18,059 bases of DNA from JAAYFT01 sp041655755 (GTDB lineage Bacteria; Bacillota; Clostridia; Tissierellales; Tissierellaceae), in the NCBI GenBank assembly GCA_041655755.1, contig JBBAEY010000047.1, positions 1 to 18,059 on the forward strand. Direction: 5' to 3'. Below are positions 1-6,820 of this stretch, one piece after another. The position numbers and the translations under genes are program-made. Position 1 is the first letter of the stretch; the number at the start of each line of letters is the position of its first letter. The notes under the pieces are model-generated. The model searched no databases. It was given only the letters and a program-made list of their open reading frames with translations, and was not told the origin of the DNA.

Positions 1-116
1 AGGTTGAGGTAGATTTGGAAAGTAAAAAGGTAAATGTAGAGGGCGAAGATTTAAAGGATAATTTAATTACAGAGGCCATAGAAGAAGCAGGCTATGAAGT
101 TCTTGAAATAAAATAA
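1..116 (+). CDS. Heavy-metal-associated (HMA) domain protein, C-terminal part; CopZ-like copper chaperone
   Basis: The window opens inside this gene; only the last 37 codons (frame starting at base 3) are present, ending in TAA. The visible residues fit the second half of a ferredoxin-like HMA domain: a beta strand (VEVDLESKKVNVEG), an alpha helix (LITEAIEEAGYEV) and the final strand. The protein stops right after the domain, as single-domain chaperones such as CopZ do; a P-type ATPase would continue. The metal-binding CxxC would lie upstream and is not visible. The csoR repressor begins 13 bases later, which supports a copper-handling role. The family is fairly clear, copper specificity is inference. 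Confidence 0.75.
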   Translation, partial: VEVDLESKKVNVEGEDLKDNLITEAIEEAGYEVLEIK

Positions 117-129
117 GGGTTGTGATCAT

Positions 130-399
130 GTGAACGAGGGGAAAAAAAGAGCAGCTATTAAACTGAAAACGGCCAGAGGCCAATTAGATGGTATTATAAA
201 GATGTTAGAAGAAGGTAGGTACTGTGTAGACATCTCTACACAGATCCTATCTGCCATAGGCCTATTAAAGAAGGCTAATATAGACGTACTCAATACCCAT
301 ATAAGGTCTTGTGTTGCCACTGCAATTTTAGAGGGAGAAGATCAGGGGGAGGAAAAAATAGAGGAGATAATAAATATCATAGATAGATATATAAAATAG
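130..399 (+). CDS. csoR: CsoR-type copper-sensing transcriptional repressor
   Basis: An 89-residue all-helical DUF156/CsoR family protein. Members bind operators of copper-efflux genes and release DNA when Cu(I) binds at the dimer interface. The Cys-His-Cys Cu(I) ligand set is present as C32 (in RYCVD), H57 and C61 (in THIRSC), with the CsoR spacing. The N-terminal segment (AAIKLKTARGQLDGI) carries the usual Arg/Lys-rich DNA-contact helix. The start is a GTG, because the overlapping ATG at 128 is followed at once by TGA; AGGG lies about 10 bases upstream. It directly follows the HMA-domain gene, so the two are probably one operon. Sensing of another metal or of sulfide (CstR-like) is possible, but the His ligand favours copper. 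Confidence 0.88.
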   Translation: MNEGKKRAAIKLKTARGQLDGIIKMLEEGRYCVDISTQILSAIGLLKKANIDVLNTHIRSCVATAILEGEDQGEEKIEEIINIIDRYIK

Positions 400-409
400 G
401 ATTCAAAGA

Positions 410-805
410 CTATTTTCTAATAGAGGGTAATACAAGTTTGCAAATATCTTTAATAAGGGATATTTGCTTATTTGTGCTTCCCTTGAGAATTTCAAGGAGC
501 TCTCTTATTTCCTCATCTGTTGATTCCTTGTAAATGTTGTCATAGGTTTCCATGACTACAATATTCTCCATATAATGGGTAAGGCCAAACAAGAGGTAGT
601 CAACAGATACATTTAGGGTATCTGCAATAGCAACCAGCGTATCAATACTCATCTTTCGGTCGCCTCTTTCGATTTGTCCGATGAAAAAGGCAGATAAGCC
701 TACAATTTCGGCAAACTTTTCCCTAGACAAGCCCAGCTTATCCCTTTCCTGTCTAATCCTATGCCCTATTTCATTATGATTTAATGGATTTTTCATATCT
801 GTCAC
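410..805 (-). CDS. XRE-family transcriptional regulator (Cro/CI-type HTH)
   Basis: A DNA-binding protein with an N-terminal Cro/CI helix-turn-helix (IGHRIRQERDKLGLSREKF through NVSVDYLLFG, roughly residues 13-73) and a C-terminal helical part of about 55 residues with no recognisable domain, probably for dimerisation. Starts are ambiguous: GTG at 814, GTG at 805 and ATG at 796 are in frame. I chose GTG 805 (131 residues) because a GAGGTG ribosome binding site lies 6 bases before it and would overlap the 814 start. The gene is convergent with csoR (10-base gap) and divergent from the J-domain gene. A perfect inverted repeat at 873-897 upstream may be its operator. Its target is unknown. Confidence 0.8.
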   Translation of the reverse strand: MTDMKNPLNHNEIGHRIRQERDKLGLSREKFAEIVGLSAFFIGQIERGDRKMSIDTLVAIADTLNVSVDYLLFGLTHYMENIVVMETYDNIYKESTDEEIRELLEILKGSTNKQISLIKDICKLVLPSIRK

Positions 806-872
806 AGTTTTCACCTCATTAATACTTTACAACAACCTGTACACATAATTAAATCAGCTAATAGCACAGAAT

Positions 873-897
873 AATAATTAGCCACAAGCTAATTATT
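873..897. promoter_or_regulatory. Perfect inverted repeat, candidate operator of the XRE regulator
   Basis: Arms AATAATTAGC (873-882) and GCTAATTATT (888-897) are exact reverse complements separated by the 5-base CACAA. It lies in the divergent intergenic region about 70 bases upstream of the XRE gene. There is no U-tract and the arms are AT-rich, so a protein-binding site is likelier than a terminator. Confidence 0.45.
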
Positions 898-934
898 GCC
901 AAGAAATCCTTTTCCTAATATAGGATTTATTATA

Positions 935-963
935 TTGATTTATCTTGTGGAAACAGATATAAT
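935..963 (+). promoter_or_regulatory. Sigma-A promoter of the J-domain gene
   Basis: TTGATT (935-940), a 17-base spacer and a perfect TATAAT (958-963). Transcription would start near 970, directly at the CtsR-like site. Confidence 0.75.
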
Positions 964-971
964 AAAGTCAA

Positions 972-988
972 GGTCAAAGAAGGTCAAG
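972..988 (+). promoter_or_regulatory. CtsR-type heat-shock operator
   Basis: The direct repeat GGTCAAA-GAA-GGTCAAG matches the known CtsR box (RGTCAAA-NAN-RGTCAAA) at every fixed base except the last. It begins 8 bases after the -10 box, at the expected transcription start, a classic repressor position. An extra AGTCAAG half-site touches it at 965-971. Confidence 0.72.
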
Positions 989-1015
989 AAATAGACACTA
1001 AAGGAGTAAGATTTA

Positions 1016-1942
1016 ATGGAATATAAAGACTATTATAAGATTTTAGAAGTGGATAAAAATTCATCCCAAGACGAAATAAAAAAGTCATACAGGAAACTAG
1101 CTAAAAAATACCATCCGGATTTAAATCCTGACGATAGCAGGGCCCAGGAAAAGTTCAAGGAGATTAACGAAGCCTATGAGGTCCTAGGAGATGAGAACAA
1201 GAAGAAGAGATATGACAGCTTTGGCTCTGGCTATAATTTTACCAATGGACAAAACTTTGACCCATCCCAATACGGCTTTGGGGGCGGTCATGGCTATAGC
1301 TACTCCACTGCCGACGGCGACTTCAGCGATTTTTTCAATATGTTCTTTGGGGGCATGAATGGAGGAGGCTCCAGCAGGGGTGGCAGGGCAGGCTTTGACC
1401 TGGGAAACCTATTTGGGGGGAGAAAGACAGGCAAAAGGGCGGCTCCATCCTATGAGTCGGAGCTCAGGATTAGCTTGGAAGAAGGCTATAATGGAGCAGA
1501 GAAGAATGTCAATCTCAACATCGGTGGAGAAAGCAAGTCCATATCCATAAATGTGCCAAAGGGAATATTGCCCGGGAAAAAATTGAGGGTAAAGGGCAAA
1601 AAATGGGGAATAAATGGAGACATATTATTCAGTATTAGCTTCCTTGAGGATGGACAAAATAGGCTGGAAGGCCTAGACATCGTTTCAAGGCTGGATATAT
1701 TTCCCTGGCAATCGGTCCTAGGGGAGCAGGTACTAGTAAATACAATGGATGGAAAGATCAAGGTAAATGTCCCCAAGTTAATTTCTTCAGGTAAGAGAAT
1801 AAGAATATCGAAAAGAGGATATAGGGATATGAGCGAAAACAGGGGAGACCTATATCTAGAAATCAACATAATAAATCCTACAAGCCTCACTGAAGAGGAA
1901 ATAAAACTATATGAAGGACTCAAAGACCTATCTAAAAAGTAA
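1016..1942 (+). CDS. DnaJ/CbpA-like co-chaperone (type II J-domain protein)
   Basis: A 308-residue Hsp40 that would stimulate the DnaK ATPase and deliver unfolded clients. The J domain covers about residues 3-70 with the essential HPD at 33-35 (KKYHPDLNP). A Gly/Phe-rich linker runs from about 75 to 135. The C-terminal client-binding barrels follow from about 143. The CxxCxGxG zinc repeats of true DnaJ are absent, which makes this a CbpA/type II member. AAGGAG sits 9 bases before the ATG. The gene stands alone with its own sigma-A promoter and a CtsR-like operator, so it is probably heat-inducible. It is convergent with yaaR and shares a terminator with it. It is not the main dnaJ, which normally sits behind dnaK. 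Confidence 0.9.
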   Translation: MEYKDYYKILEVDKNSSQDEIKKSYRKLAKKYHPDLNPDDSRAQEKFKEINEAYEVLGDENKKKRYDSFGSGYNFTNGQNFDPSQYGFGGGHGYSYSTADGDFSDFFNMFFGGMNGGGSSRGGRAGFDLGNLFGGRKTGKRAAPSYESELRISLEEGYNGAEKNVNLNIGGESKSISINVPKGILPGKKLRVKGKKWGINGDILFSISFLEDGQNRLEGLDIVSRLDIFPWQSVLGEQVLVNTMDGKIKVNVPKLISSGKRIRISKRGYRDMSENRGDLYLEINIINPTSLTEEEIKLYEGLKDLSKK

Positions 1943-1970
1943 TTGCCAAGGAATACCTTGGCAATTTTTA
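1941..1970. terminator. Shared intrinsic terminator between convergent genes
   Basis: Eleven-base-pair perfect stem, AATTGCCAAGG (1941-1951) with CCTTGGCAATT (1956-1966) and loop AATA. A T-run follows on the plus strand and CTTTTTAG on the minus strand, so it can end both the J-domain transcript and yaaR. Confidence 0.85.
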
Positions 1971-2414
1971 CGTTAGTATGTCAACCAAAATTCCTTGAAT
2001 TTCGTTGATTTTCTTTAGTATATTCAATCTATTATTTTCAATATCCAAAAACTCCTGGGTCAGCTCGTCCAGTTCCTTGTCCACCATCTTGACTAGGGAG
2101 TAAATCCTATGCCTCCCCCTCCTGTCCAGGGAGTTTTCCTTATAGAAGACATGGGAGTTATTGACAGATATATTTAAAAACTCCTTGACCAATTTCTTAT
2201 ACTGGATTAAATCGTCAATGAATAGCCTTTCCGAAAGCTTACCTGCCTGCTCCTCTATCTTGGTAAAAAGGCTCTGCAATTCCTTCCTAATCTGCTCTTG
2301 CTCCAAGTCGTTGAGTTTCATCTTAAAGGTATCCTTGATAGCCTTCCTGTCCACTGCCCTAGATATTTGAATAGGTGATATATTTTCACTTGCAATTTTA
2401 TTAATATTGTTCAT
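1968..2414 (-). CDS. yaaR: YaaR family protein (DUF327)
   Basis: A 148-residue, charged, helical cytoplasmic protein matching the YaaR/DUF327 family in length and in its conserved C-terminal half (SLDRRGRHRIYSLVKMVDKE, then an amphipathic helix). There is no signal peptide or membrane segment. The molecular role of the family is not established. GGAGGG lies 7 bases before the ATG. A sigma-D-like promoter (GCCGATAT at 2440-2447, read on the minus strand) lies 26 bases upstream of the start and faces away from another sigma-D promoter that drives the flagellar run. This ties the protein to motility or late flagellar expression here. Family call is good; any function is inference. Confidence 0.8.
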   Translation of the reverse strand: MNNINKIASENISPIQISRAVDRKAIKDTFKMKLNDLEQEQIRKELQSLFTKIEEQAGKLSERLFIDDLIQYKKLVKEFLNISVNNSHVFYKENSLDRRGRHRIYSLVKMVDKELDELTQEFLDIENNRLNILKKINEIQGILVDILT

Positions 2415-2439
2415 AAAATCCCTCCGCTTGCTATAATAT

Positions 2440-2465
2440 ATATCGGCATCAAATCAAAATATATA
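2440..2465 (-). promoter_or_regulatory. Sigma-D (FliA-type) promoter for yaaR
   Basis: Reverse strand reads TATA, 14 bases, GCCGATAT. The -10 element (2440-2447) equals the Bacillus sigma-D consensus; the -35 (2462-2465) matches TAAA at three of four bases. Confidence 0.68.
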
Positions 2466-2473
2466 ATACGCCT

Positions 2474-2499
2474 TAAGAAAGAAATAAAATTGCCGATAA
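2474..2499 (+). promoter_or_regulatory. Sigma-D (FliA-type) promoter of the flagellar run
   Basis: TAAG (2474-2477), 14 bases, GCCGATAA (2492-2499), close to TAAA-N15-GCCGATAT. It lies about 80 bases before the 726-aa gene and back to back with the yaaR promoter. Confidence 0.72.
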
Positions 2500-2580
2500 A
2501 AAGTATGAAGTAAGTGTATGCAGATAAAACAATTGAGAGATACATATACATGATATTTTGCAAAATGAAAGGACGTCAAT

Positions 2581-4761
2581 ATGGAAGGCTTGAAGATAGA
2601 CAGGAAGGAAAATATATTAAATAGCTATAGCCCCACTCCAACCCTACCCTTTGATGTGGAGGGTATTCTTGTGGAGAAAAAGGGCAGGGATATAAAGCTT
2701 GAAAAGACCATGGACCATAAGACCGTCCTCTATTCACTGAGGGTAAAAGAAGATGTGGAAGGCCTTGTAGGAGACCAGGTGAGGATTGAAAAAGAAAATA
2801 TAGTCTCAGCTAAGCTAGAGGAAAAGGATCAAGACAAGGAAAAAGCGGAAGTCCACAATGACCTAAGAAAGGCAGAGGACATAGTAAAGGACTTGGGTCT
2901 GGAAGACTCGGAGGAAAACATCAGGGCCGTTGACTTCCTCAATAAAAATTCCATAGCCGCCACCGAGGAGAATATCCTGTCCTATCTGAAGTCCAAGGAG
3001 TATTTAGAGGATATAATCCAGGAACTGGATATAGATTCCTATACAAAGCTCCTAGAAAGAGGACTTGATTTCGAAGATGAAAGTCTACAAAAAATAGCTG
3101 AGTCACTGGATGAGATCAAGGGCAAGGGCAGCTTTTCCCTTAGGAGATTTCTGAGGATAGAAAGGGACCTTAATTACAGGGAGGCAGAGCAGATAGGGAG
3201 GGAAATATACGGAAGGAAAATGGGCAAGGACGTCTACGACGCCATCATAGCACTTCATAGGGAAAAACTCCCCATAAACAAGGAAAACATCTCAAATATC
3301 TTAGATAACCTGTCCAAGATTTCTAGGCTCAAGGATATAGAGGATCAGACCTATATTGACATAATAAGAGATGACAAGGTATTTAGTGTAAATAACCTGT
3401 TTAAGGCAAATAACTATTATAGGAGGGGGAGCCTAGAATCCAATGGAAGGGCAAGGGACTTTGAGGCCTTTACTATTTTAGAGGACACCAACCTAGACAG
3501 TTTAAAGAAAATCCTCCTAGATTTAGATTTGGAAGGCAATAGGGACAATATCAATATCCTGAGGGAATTTATAGTAAATGATATGCCCATGGACAGAGCG
3601 CAATACGACAGGGTCATGCTTATGAAATCTGCTGTAGGTCAACTGATGAGCCTAATCACAGAGGAAAGTACTGCAAGACTGCACAGGGAGGGTATAGACC
3701 TCTTGGAAGAAGACATTCACAGGATTGTAGAGGAGCTGAAGAGTGAGGACAAGCCCGTCCATGAAAAAGAAGGCAGCAAAAATACAAGAGAAGATTTCAT
3801 GGGGGACCTAGAGGGACTGGGCAGGATTAAGGACAGGGACCTACTATTGCTTATAAAAAACCAGGAGGACTTCAACCTAAAAAACCTAAGGGAGATAATA
3901 GATACAAATATGAAAGGCTCCCTGAACCAAGACCACAAGACCCTGGACAAGGTCATCCACATATCAAATATATTCAATTCCCTAGGTGAAAACCTAAACC
4001 CAAGCTTGGTGCACTTTACCATGGAGAGATATAATTCTATCAGTTTGGAAAACCTACATATATCCAGCCAGGAGCTAAGGACCATGGAAAACCCAATTAA
4101 GGCCGTTGAGGCCACGGAAGAGGGGACCATATTTGAGGAATACCATAGGGTGAGAAATGACCTCACAATCATGATGGTGAAAGAGAGCATAAAGGAAAAC
4201 AAGGAAATAGAAAGTCTAGCCCTAGATGAATTAAATAAGTATATAGAAAAGAAGCTCAACAAATATAGTCAGAGCCAAAGATTGGTAGATGAGATAAGAT
4301 CCCTGTCAGGAAGCGAGGAAAGAATCCTGCCAGCAATATTGAAAAATCAACTTCCCATGACTATGAAGGAGATAAGGGAAATAAATGAGGCCTTTGACTT
4401 CCTAAATAACCCTCAGGGTCAGTCCCAAGGTAGGGAAGGAAGAAAGAGGGAAAAGAAATATATAGAAATAGAGAAGACAGCCAAGGGCAAGGATTTGCAA
4501 CTGCAGCTTCCCATGAAGATTGACGGAGAGGACAAGTATGTAAATCTTATGGTAGCGAATGTAGAGGAGGGCATAGAGAAGGAGGATATGAACTTTTATC
4601 TGGACCTAGAGACGAAGAACCTAGGCAAGGTCAGCATGGAAATAAGGGTCCAGGGAAAAGAGGTCCAGCTTGACTTGGTTCAGGGAAGCAGATTAGATGA
4701 AAATTTAAAACTACTGGAAGAGGGTCTGGCAGGCCTAGGCTATAGACTTGCCAGGAGGTGA
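2581..4761 (+). CDS. Large flagellar-locus protein with FliK-like C-terminus and internal repeats
   Basis: A 726-residue acidic/basic, mostly helical protein without signal peptide, membrane segment or cysteine-rich site. The last ~90 residues (about 637-726) contain an LGKVSMEIRVQGKEVQLDLV stretch followed by a short helix, which resembles the C-terminal domain of the hook-length ruler FliK. The body has degenerate repeats of the form hP(I/M)xxxxI plus helix near residues 124, 230, 336, 370 and 591. FliK proteins are usually shorter and have low-complexity middles, so this is at best a distant relative; it may belong to an unnamed clostridial family. GAAAGGA lies 7 bases before the ATG. It leads a sigma-D transcript containing flagellin, and the next gene follows after 4 bases. 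Export or filament-length control is inference. Confidence 0.6.
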   Translation: MEGLKIDRKENILNSYSPTPTLPFDVEGILVEKKGRDIKLEKTMDHKTVLYSLRVKEDVEGLVGDQVRIEKENIVSAKLEEKDQDKEKAEVHNDLRKAEDIVKDLGLEDSEENIRAVDFLNKNSIAATEENILSYLKSKEYLEDIIQELDIDSYTKLLERGLDFEDESLQKIAESLDEIKGKGSFSLRRFLRIERDLNYREAEQIGREIYGRKMGKDVYDAIIALHREKLPINKENISNILDNLSKISRLKDIEDQTYIDIIRDDKVFSVNNLFKANNYYRRGSLESNGRARDFEAFTILEDTNLDSLKKILLDLDLEGNRDNINILREFIVNDMPMDRAQYDRVMLMKSAVGQLMSLITEESTARLHREGIDLLEEDIHRIVEELKSEDKPVHEKEGSKNTREDFMGDLEGLGRIKDRDLLLLIKNQEDFNLKNLREIIDTNMKGSLNQDHKTLDKVIHISNIFNSLGENLNPSLVHFTMERYNSISLENLHISSQELRTMENPIKAVEATEEGTIFEEYHRVRNDLTIMMVKESIKENKEIESLALDELNKYIEKKLNKYSQSQRLVDEIRSLSGSEERILPAILKNQLPMTMKEIREINEAFDFLNNPQGQSQGREGRKREKKYIEIEKTAKGKDLQLQLPMKIDGEDKYVNLMVANVEEGIEKEDMNFYLDLETKNLGKVSMEIRVQGKEVQLDLVQGSRLDENLKLLEEGLAGLGYRLARR

Positions 4762-4765
4762 TAGG

Positions 4766-4960
4766 ATGAAGAAAAGACTAATATCGCCAAGGCATTTGAA
4801 AAATGTGTACAAGAGGGACCTACTCAAGCAAGATATGGATTTTGAAAAAGATGTAGATAGGAAGGAAAGTTATAAGTTGCCCAGAGAAATGTTTGAAATA
4901 TTGGGACAGCTAATATCCTATATAGAGAATATAAATAAATTAGAGGGGGAGAAAAAATGA
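4766..4960 (+). CDS. Hypothetical 64-residue protein, coupled to flagellin
   Basis: I do not recognise a family. The product is strongly basic in its first third (MKKRLISPRHLKNVYKRD), then carries a leucine/isoleucine-rich helix (about residues 41-58) and ends in GEKK. There are no cysteines and no membrane segment. The ATG at 4766 was chosen over an in-frame TTG at 4748 because AGGAGG (4753-4758), which also spans the end of the previous gene, sits 7 bases upstream. Its TGA overlaps the flagellin ATG as ATGA, indicating translational coupling. A role as a small flagellin-associated adaptor or translational regulator is possible but unproven. Confidence 0.65.
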   Translation: MKKRLISPRHLKNVYKRDLLKQDMDFEKDVDRKESYKLPREMFEILGQLISYIENINKLEGEKK

Positions 4961-5829
4961 GAATAAACAATAATATACCAGCACTAAACACCCATAGGAT
5001 GCTAAACATCAATACGGAGAATATGCAAAAATCTTTGGAAAGATTGTCGTCAGGCAAGAGAATCAACAGGGCATCAGACGATGCGGCGGGCCTAGCCATA
5101 TCCCAGAAGATGGATGCCCAAATCAGGGGTCTAAGACAGGCCTCGAGAAACTCCCTAGACGGCATATCACTTATACAAACAGCAGAAGGAGCCTTAAATG
5201 AGGTCCATGAAATGCTGCAGAGAATGAGGGAGCTGTCAGTACAGGGTGCCAATGGAGTCTATGCGGATGAGGATTTAAATGCCCTTTCCAATGAAATAAG
5301 GGAATTAACAGAACAAATTGACAAGATTGCCAGCGATACAGAGTTCAATGGAATTAAGCTTTTGAATGGTGAGGTATCGGGGGGGCTGAGGCTTCAAATA
5401 GGTGCCAATGAGGGTCAATTCATAGAGGTAGAGATGGAAGACATCAATATTCAGGTAGGCAGTGGGGCAAATGAACTAGATATAGAAACTGCCTTCCTCG
5501 TTAAAAATGCAGGTAAGTTTGAAATCGTATCAGGGCAACTAAACAGCAAAAACCTTGAATCGGCAATAAGCACCTACAACGATGCTATAGAGAGGATATC
5601 CTCCATTCGATCAAGGCTAGGGGCCTTCCAAAATAGGCTAGAACACACCATCAAAAATGTAGACAATACAGCAGAGAACCTAACAGCATCAAAGTCCAGG
5701 ATAGAAGACTTGGATATGGCCGAGGAGATGAGCGAATTCACCAAGAGGAATATACTGCAGCAGGCAGGTACATCCATGCTGAGCCAGGCAAACCAGCTAC
5801 CGCAGATGGTACTGCAACTATTACAATAA
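4957..5829 (+). CDS. hag: Flagellin
   Basis: The filament subunit, 290 residues, exported by the flagellar type III system. The N-terminal D0/D1 helices (residues 1 to about 140) carry the family signature MRINNNIPALNTHR, then LSSGKRINRASDDAAGL. The C-terminal D1/D0 helices include SRIEDLDMAEE and end in LPQMVLQLLQ, the usual ANQLPQ-type terminus. Only about 50-60 residues lie between, so there is almost no D2/D3 surface domain, as in short clostridial and Bacillus flagellins. It starts inside the stop codon of the 64-aa gene. Two FliS-like chaperone genes follow. I see no sigma-D promoter of its own just upstream, so expression seems to depend on the promoter at 2474 or on one I missed. Confidence 0.97.
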   Translation: MRINNNIPALNTHRMLNINTENMQKSLERLSSGKRINRASDDAAGLAISQKMDAQIRGLRQASRNSLDGISLIQTAEGALNEVHEMLQRMRELSVQGANGVYADEDLNALSNEIRELTEQIDKIASDTEFNGIKLLNGEVSGGLRLQIGANEGQFIEVEMEDINIQVGSGANELDIETAFLVKNAGKFEIVSGQLNSKNLESAISTYNDAIERISSIRSRLGAFQNRLEHTIKNVDNTAENLTASKSRIEDLDMAEEMSEFTKRNILQQAGTSMLSQANQLPQMVLQLLQ

Positions 5830-5843
5830 GGAAGTGACTAGGA

Positions 5844-6284
5844 ATGGAAGATAATATTAGCCTAGAGAAAAAGATACTATCCTCCAACGACTGGGGATTG
5901 GTAGCCATGCTCCATGAAGGATTACTAGAGAACCTTAAGGCTTCCAGTGATGCCGTAGATGAGGAAGACTATGAAAGGTTAAATAGCCTAGTAAATAAGT
6001 CAAGGGATATATTGACAGAGCTCATAGTCCTATTTAGGGAAAAGGACCAGGTGTCCATAGACACAAGGGAGCTCTACCTATATACCAACCAATTGATTAC
6101 CCAAGGAGAGGTCAAGAAGGATACCGGGCAATTTGAAGCTGCAAAAAAGGTCATTCTACCCCTTTGGGAAGCCTTCAAGGGCCTGGAAGAAAAAGAAGAA
6201 CCCCAGATAGTCACGGGTCTCACCTATGGGAAAAGTGAGCTTGACCAGCACCAGAAGAAAGAAGGAAAGACTTTCCAAGGATAG
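5844..6284 (+). CDS. FliS-like flagellin chaperone, first copy, with C-terminal extension
   Basis: A 146-residue helical protein. Residues 1 to about 112 fit the four-helix FliS fold: ILSSNDWGLVAMLHEGLLEN matches the TASPEELxxMLYDGA opening of FliS, and LYLYTNQLITQGEVKKD matches LYxYMxxRLxxANxxxD. FliS binds the C-terminus of flagellin in the cytoplasm and prevents early polymerisation. The ATG is 14 bases after the flagellin stop. About 30 extra residues after the fold (EEKEEPQIVTG... to KTFQG) are hydrophilic and not typical of FliS. Similarity to canonical FliS is modest, so the call rests on motif layout plus position right after flagellin. Confidence 0.75.
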   Translation: MEDNISLEKKILSSNDWGLVAMLHEGLLENLKASSDAVDEEDYERLNSLVNKSRDILTELIVLFREKDQVSIDTRELYLYTNQLITQGEVKKDTGQFEAAKKVILPLWEAFKGLEEKEEPQIVTGLTYGKSELDQHQKKEGKTFQG

Positions 6285-6341
6285 GACAAGCATTGGAATA
6301 GCAAGGATTGTGTCCTCAAAATTCCCTCCGAATCCATAAGG

Positions 6342-6415
6342 AAATAATTACTAGTAGAAATGGGATAGGCCTAGTCGATACAATAGGTATGAGAGTACTA
6401 GTATTTTAATTATTT
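6342..6415. repeat. Long-range imperfect inverted repeat
   Basis: AAATAATTA (6342-6350) pairs with TAATTATTT (6407-6415), and CTAGTA (6351-6356) with TACTAG (6396-6401), leaving a 5-base bulge and a 39-base loop that holds most of the sigma-D-like site. Function unknown. Confidence 0.4.
6355..6381 (+). promoter_or_regulatory. Possible weak sigma-D promoter between the two FliS-like genes
   Basis: TAGA (6355-6358), 15 bases, GTCGATAC (6374-6381); three of four and six of eight consensus bases. It lies in the 153-base gap in a loop flanked by an imperfect inverted repeat. Confidence 0.35.
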
Positions 6416-6437
6416 CAAGGATAGGAGTGACTGACAA

Positions 6438-6791
6438 ATGGAAGGCATTAGTTTAGGGAGGGAAATATGGTCATCAGAGGAACTTAAACAGGTGCTAGTG
6501 GCCCACGAGGAATTAGTTGAAGATATGGAAAAGGCGGTATTGGCCCTGGAGAATGAAAAGGCCAAAGAATTGGACAAACTTACCAACAAGATAAGGGAAA
6601 CAATCTCCAAACTGTTGATAAGTTTCAAGGGAAAGGACGATTTATCCACAAGTCTTAGGTCTGTTTACTTACTTATGAACACATTAGTCTTAGAAGGGGA
6701 AATAAAAAAGGACCCCCTGCAATTTCAAAAGGCCCTAAAGGCAATAAGTCCAGTAATTAGGGGCTTTAAGGCCCTAGAATCAAAAAAGTAA
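6438..6791 (+). CDS. FliS-like protein, second copy
   Basis: A 117-residue helical protein, close to the usual FliS length. It resembles the upstream FliS-like protein in layout: both open with ME(D/G)xISLxxxI and both carry a late helix ending in EIKKDPLQF or EVKKDTGQF, followed by a final helix (FKALESKK versus FKGLEEKE). The middle is diverged, with LVAHEELVEDMEKAV in place of the usual MLYDGAI. It may serve a second flagellin, the filament cap protein FliD, or act as a co-chaperone. AGGAGTGA precedes the ATG. It ends at a strong bidirectional terminator, closing the flagellar run. Confidence 0.65.
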   Translation: MEGISLGREIWSSEELKQVLVAHEELVEDMEKAVLALENEKAKELDKLTNKIRETISKLLISFKGKDDLSTSLRSVYLLMNTLVLEGEIKKDPLQFQKALKAISPVIRGFKALESKK

Positions 6792-6819
6792 AAAACTGTG
6801 GTAGACCACAGTTTTTTTA
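6791..6819. terminator. Bidirectional terminator between the flagellar run and SRP RNA
   Basis: AAAAACTGTGG (6791-6801), loop TAGA, CCACAGTTTTT (6806-6816) with T-runs on both strands. It can end the plus-strand flagellar transcript and the minus-strand SRP RNA. Confidence 0.92.
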
Positions 6820-6820
6820 T

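Noticed and set aside
393..416. AAAATAG / CTATTTT hairpin spanning the csoR stop and the end of the XRE gene as a terminator
   Set aside because: Seven almost all-AT pairs around an 10-base loop are too weak, and no T-run follows.
3717..4262. Antisense open frame of 181 codons inside the 726-aa gene (others at 1486-1923 and 10646-11014)
   Set aside because: They lie wholly within well-supported genes, are rich in Ser/Leu as expected for shadows of Glu/Lys-rich coding, and have no ribosome binding site.
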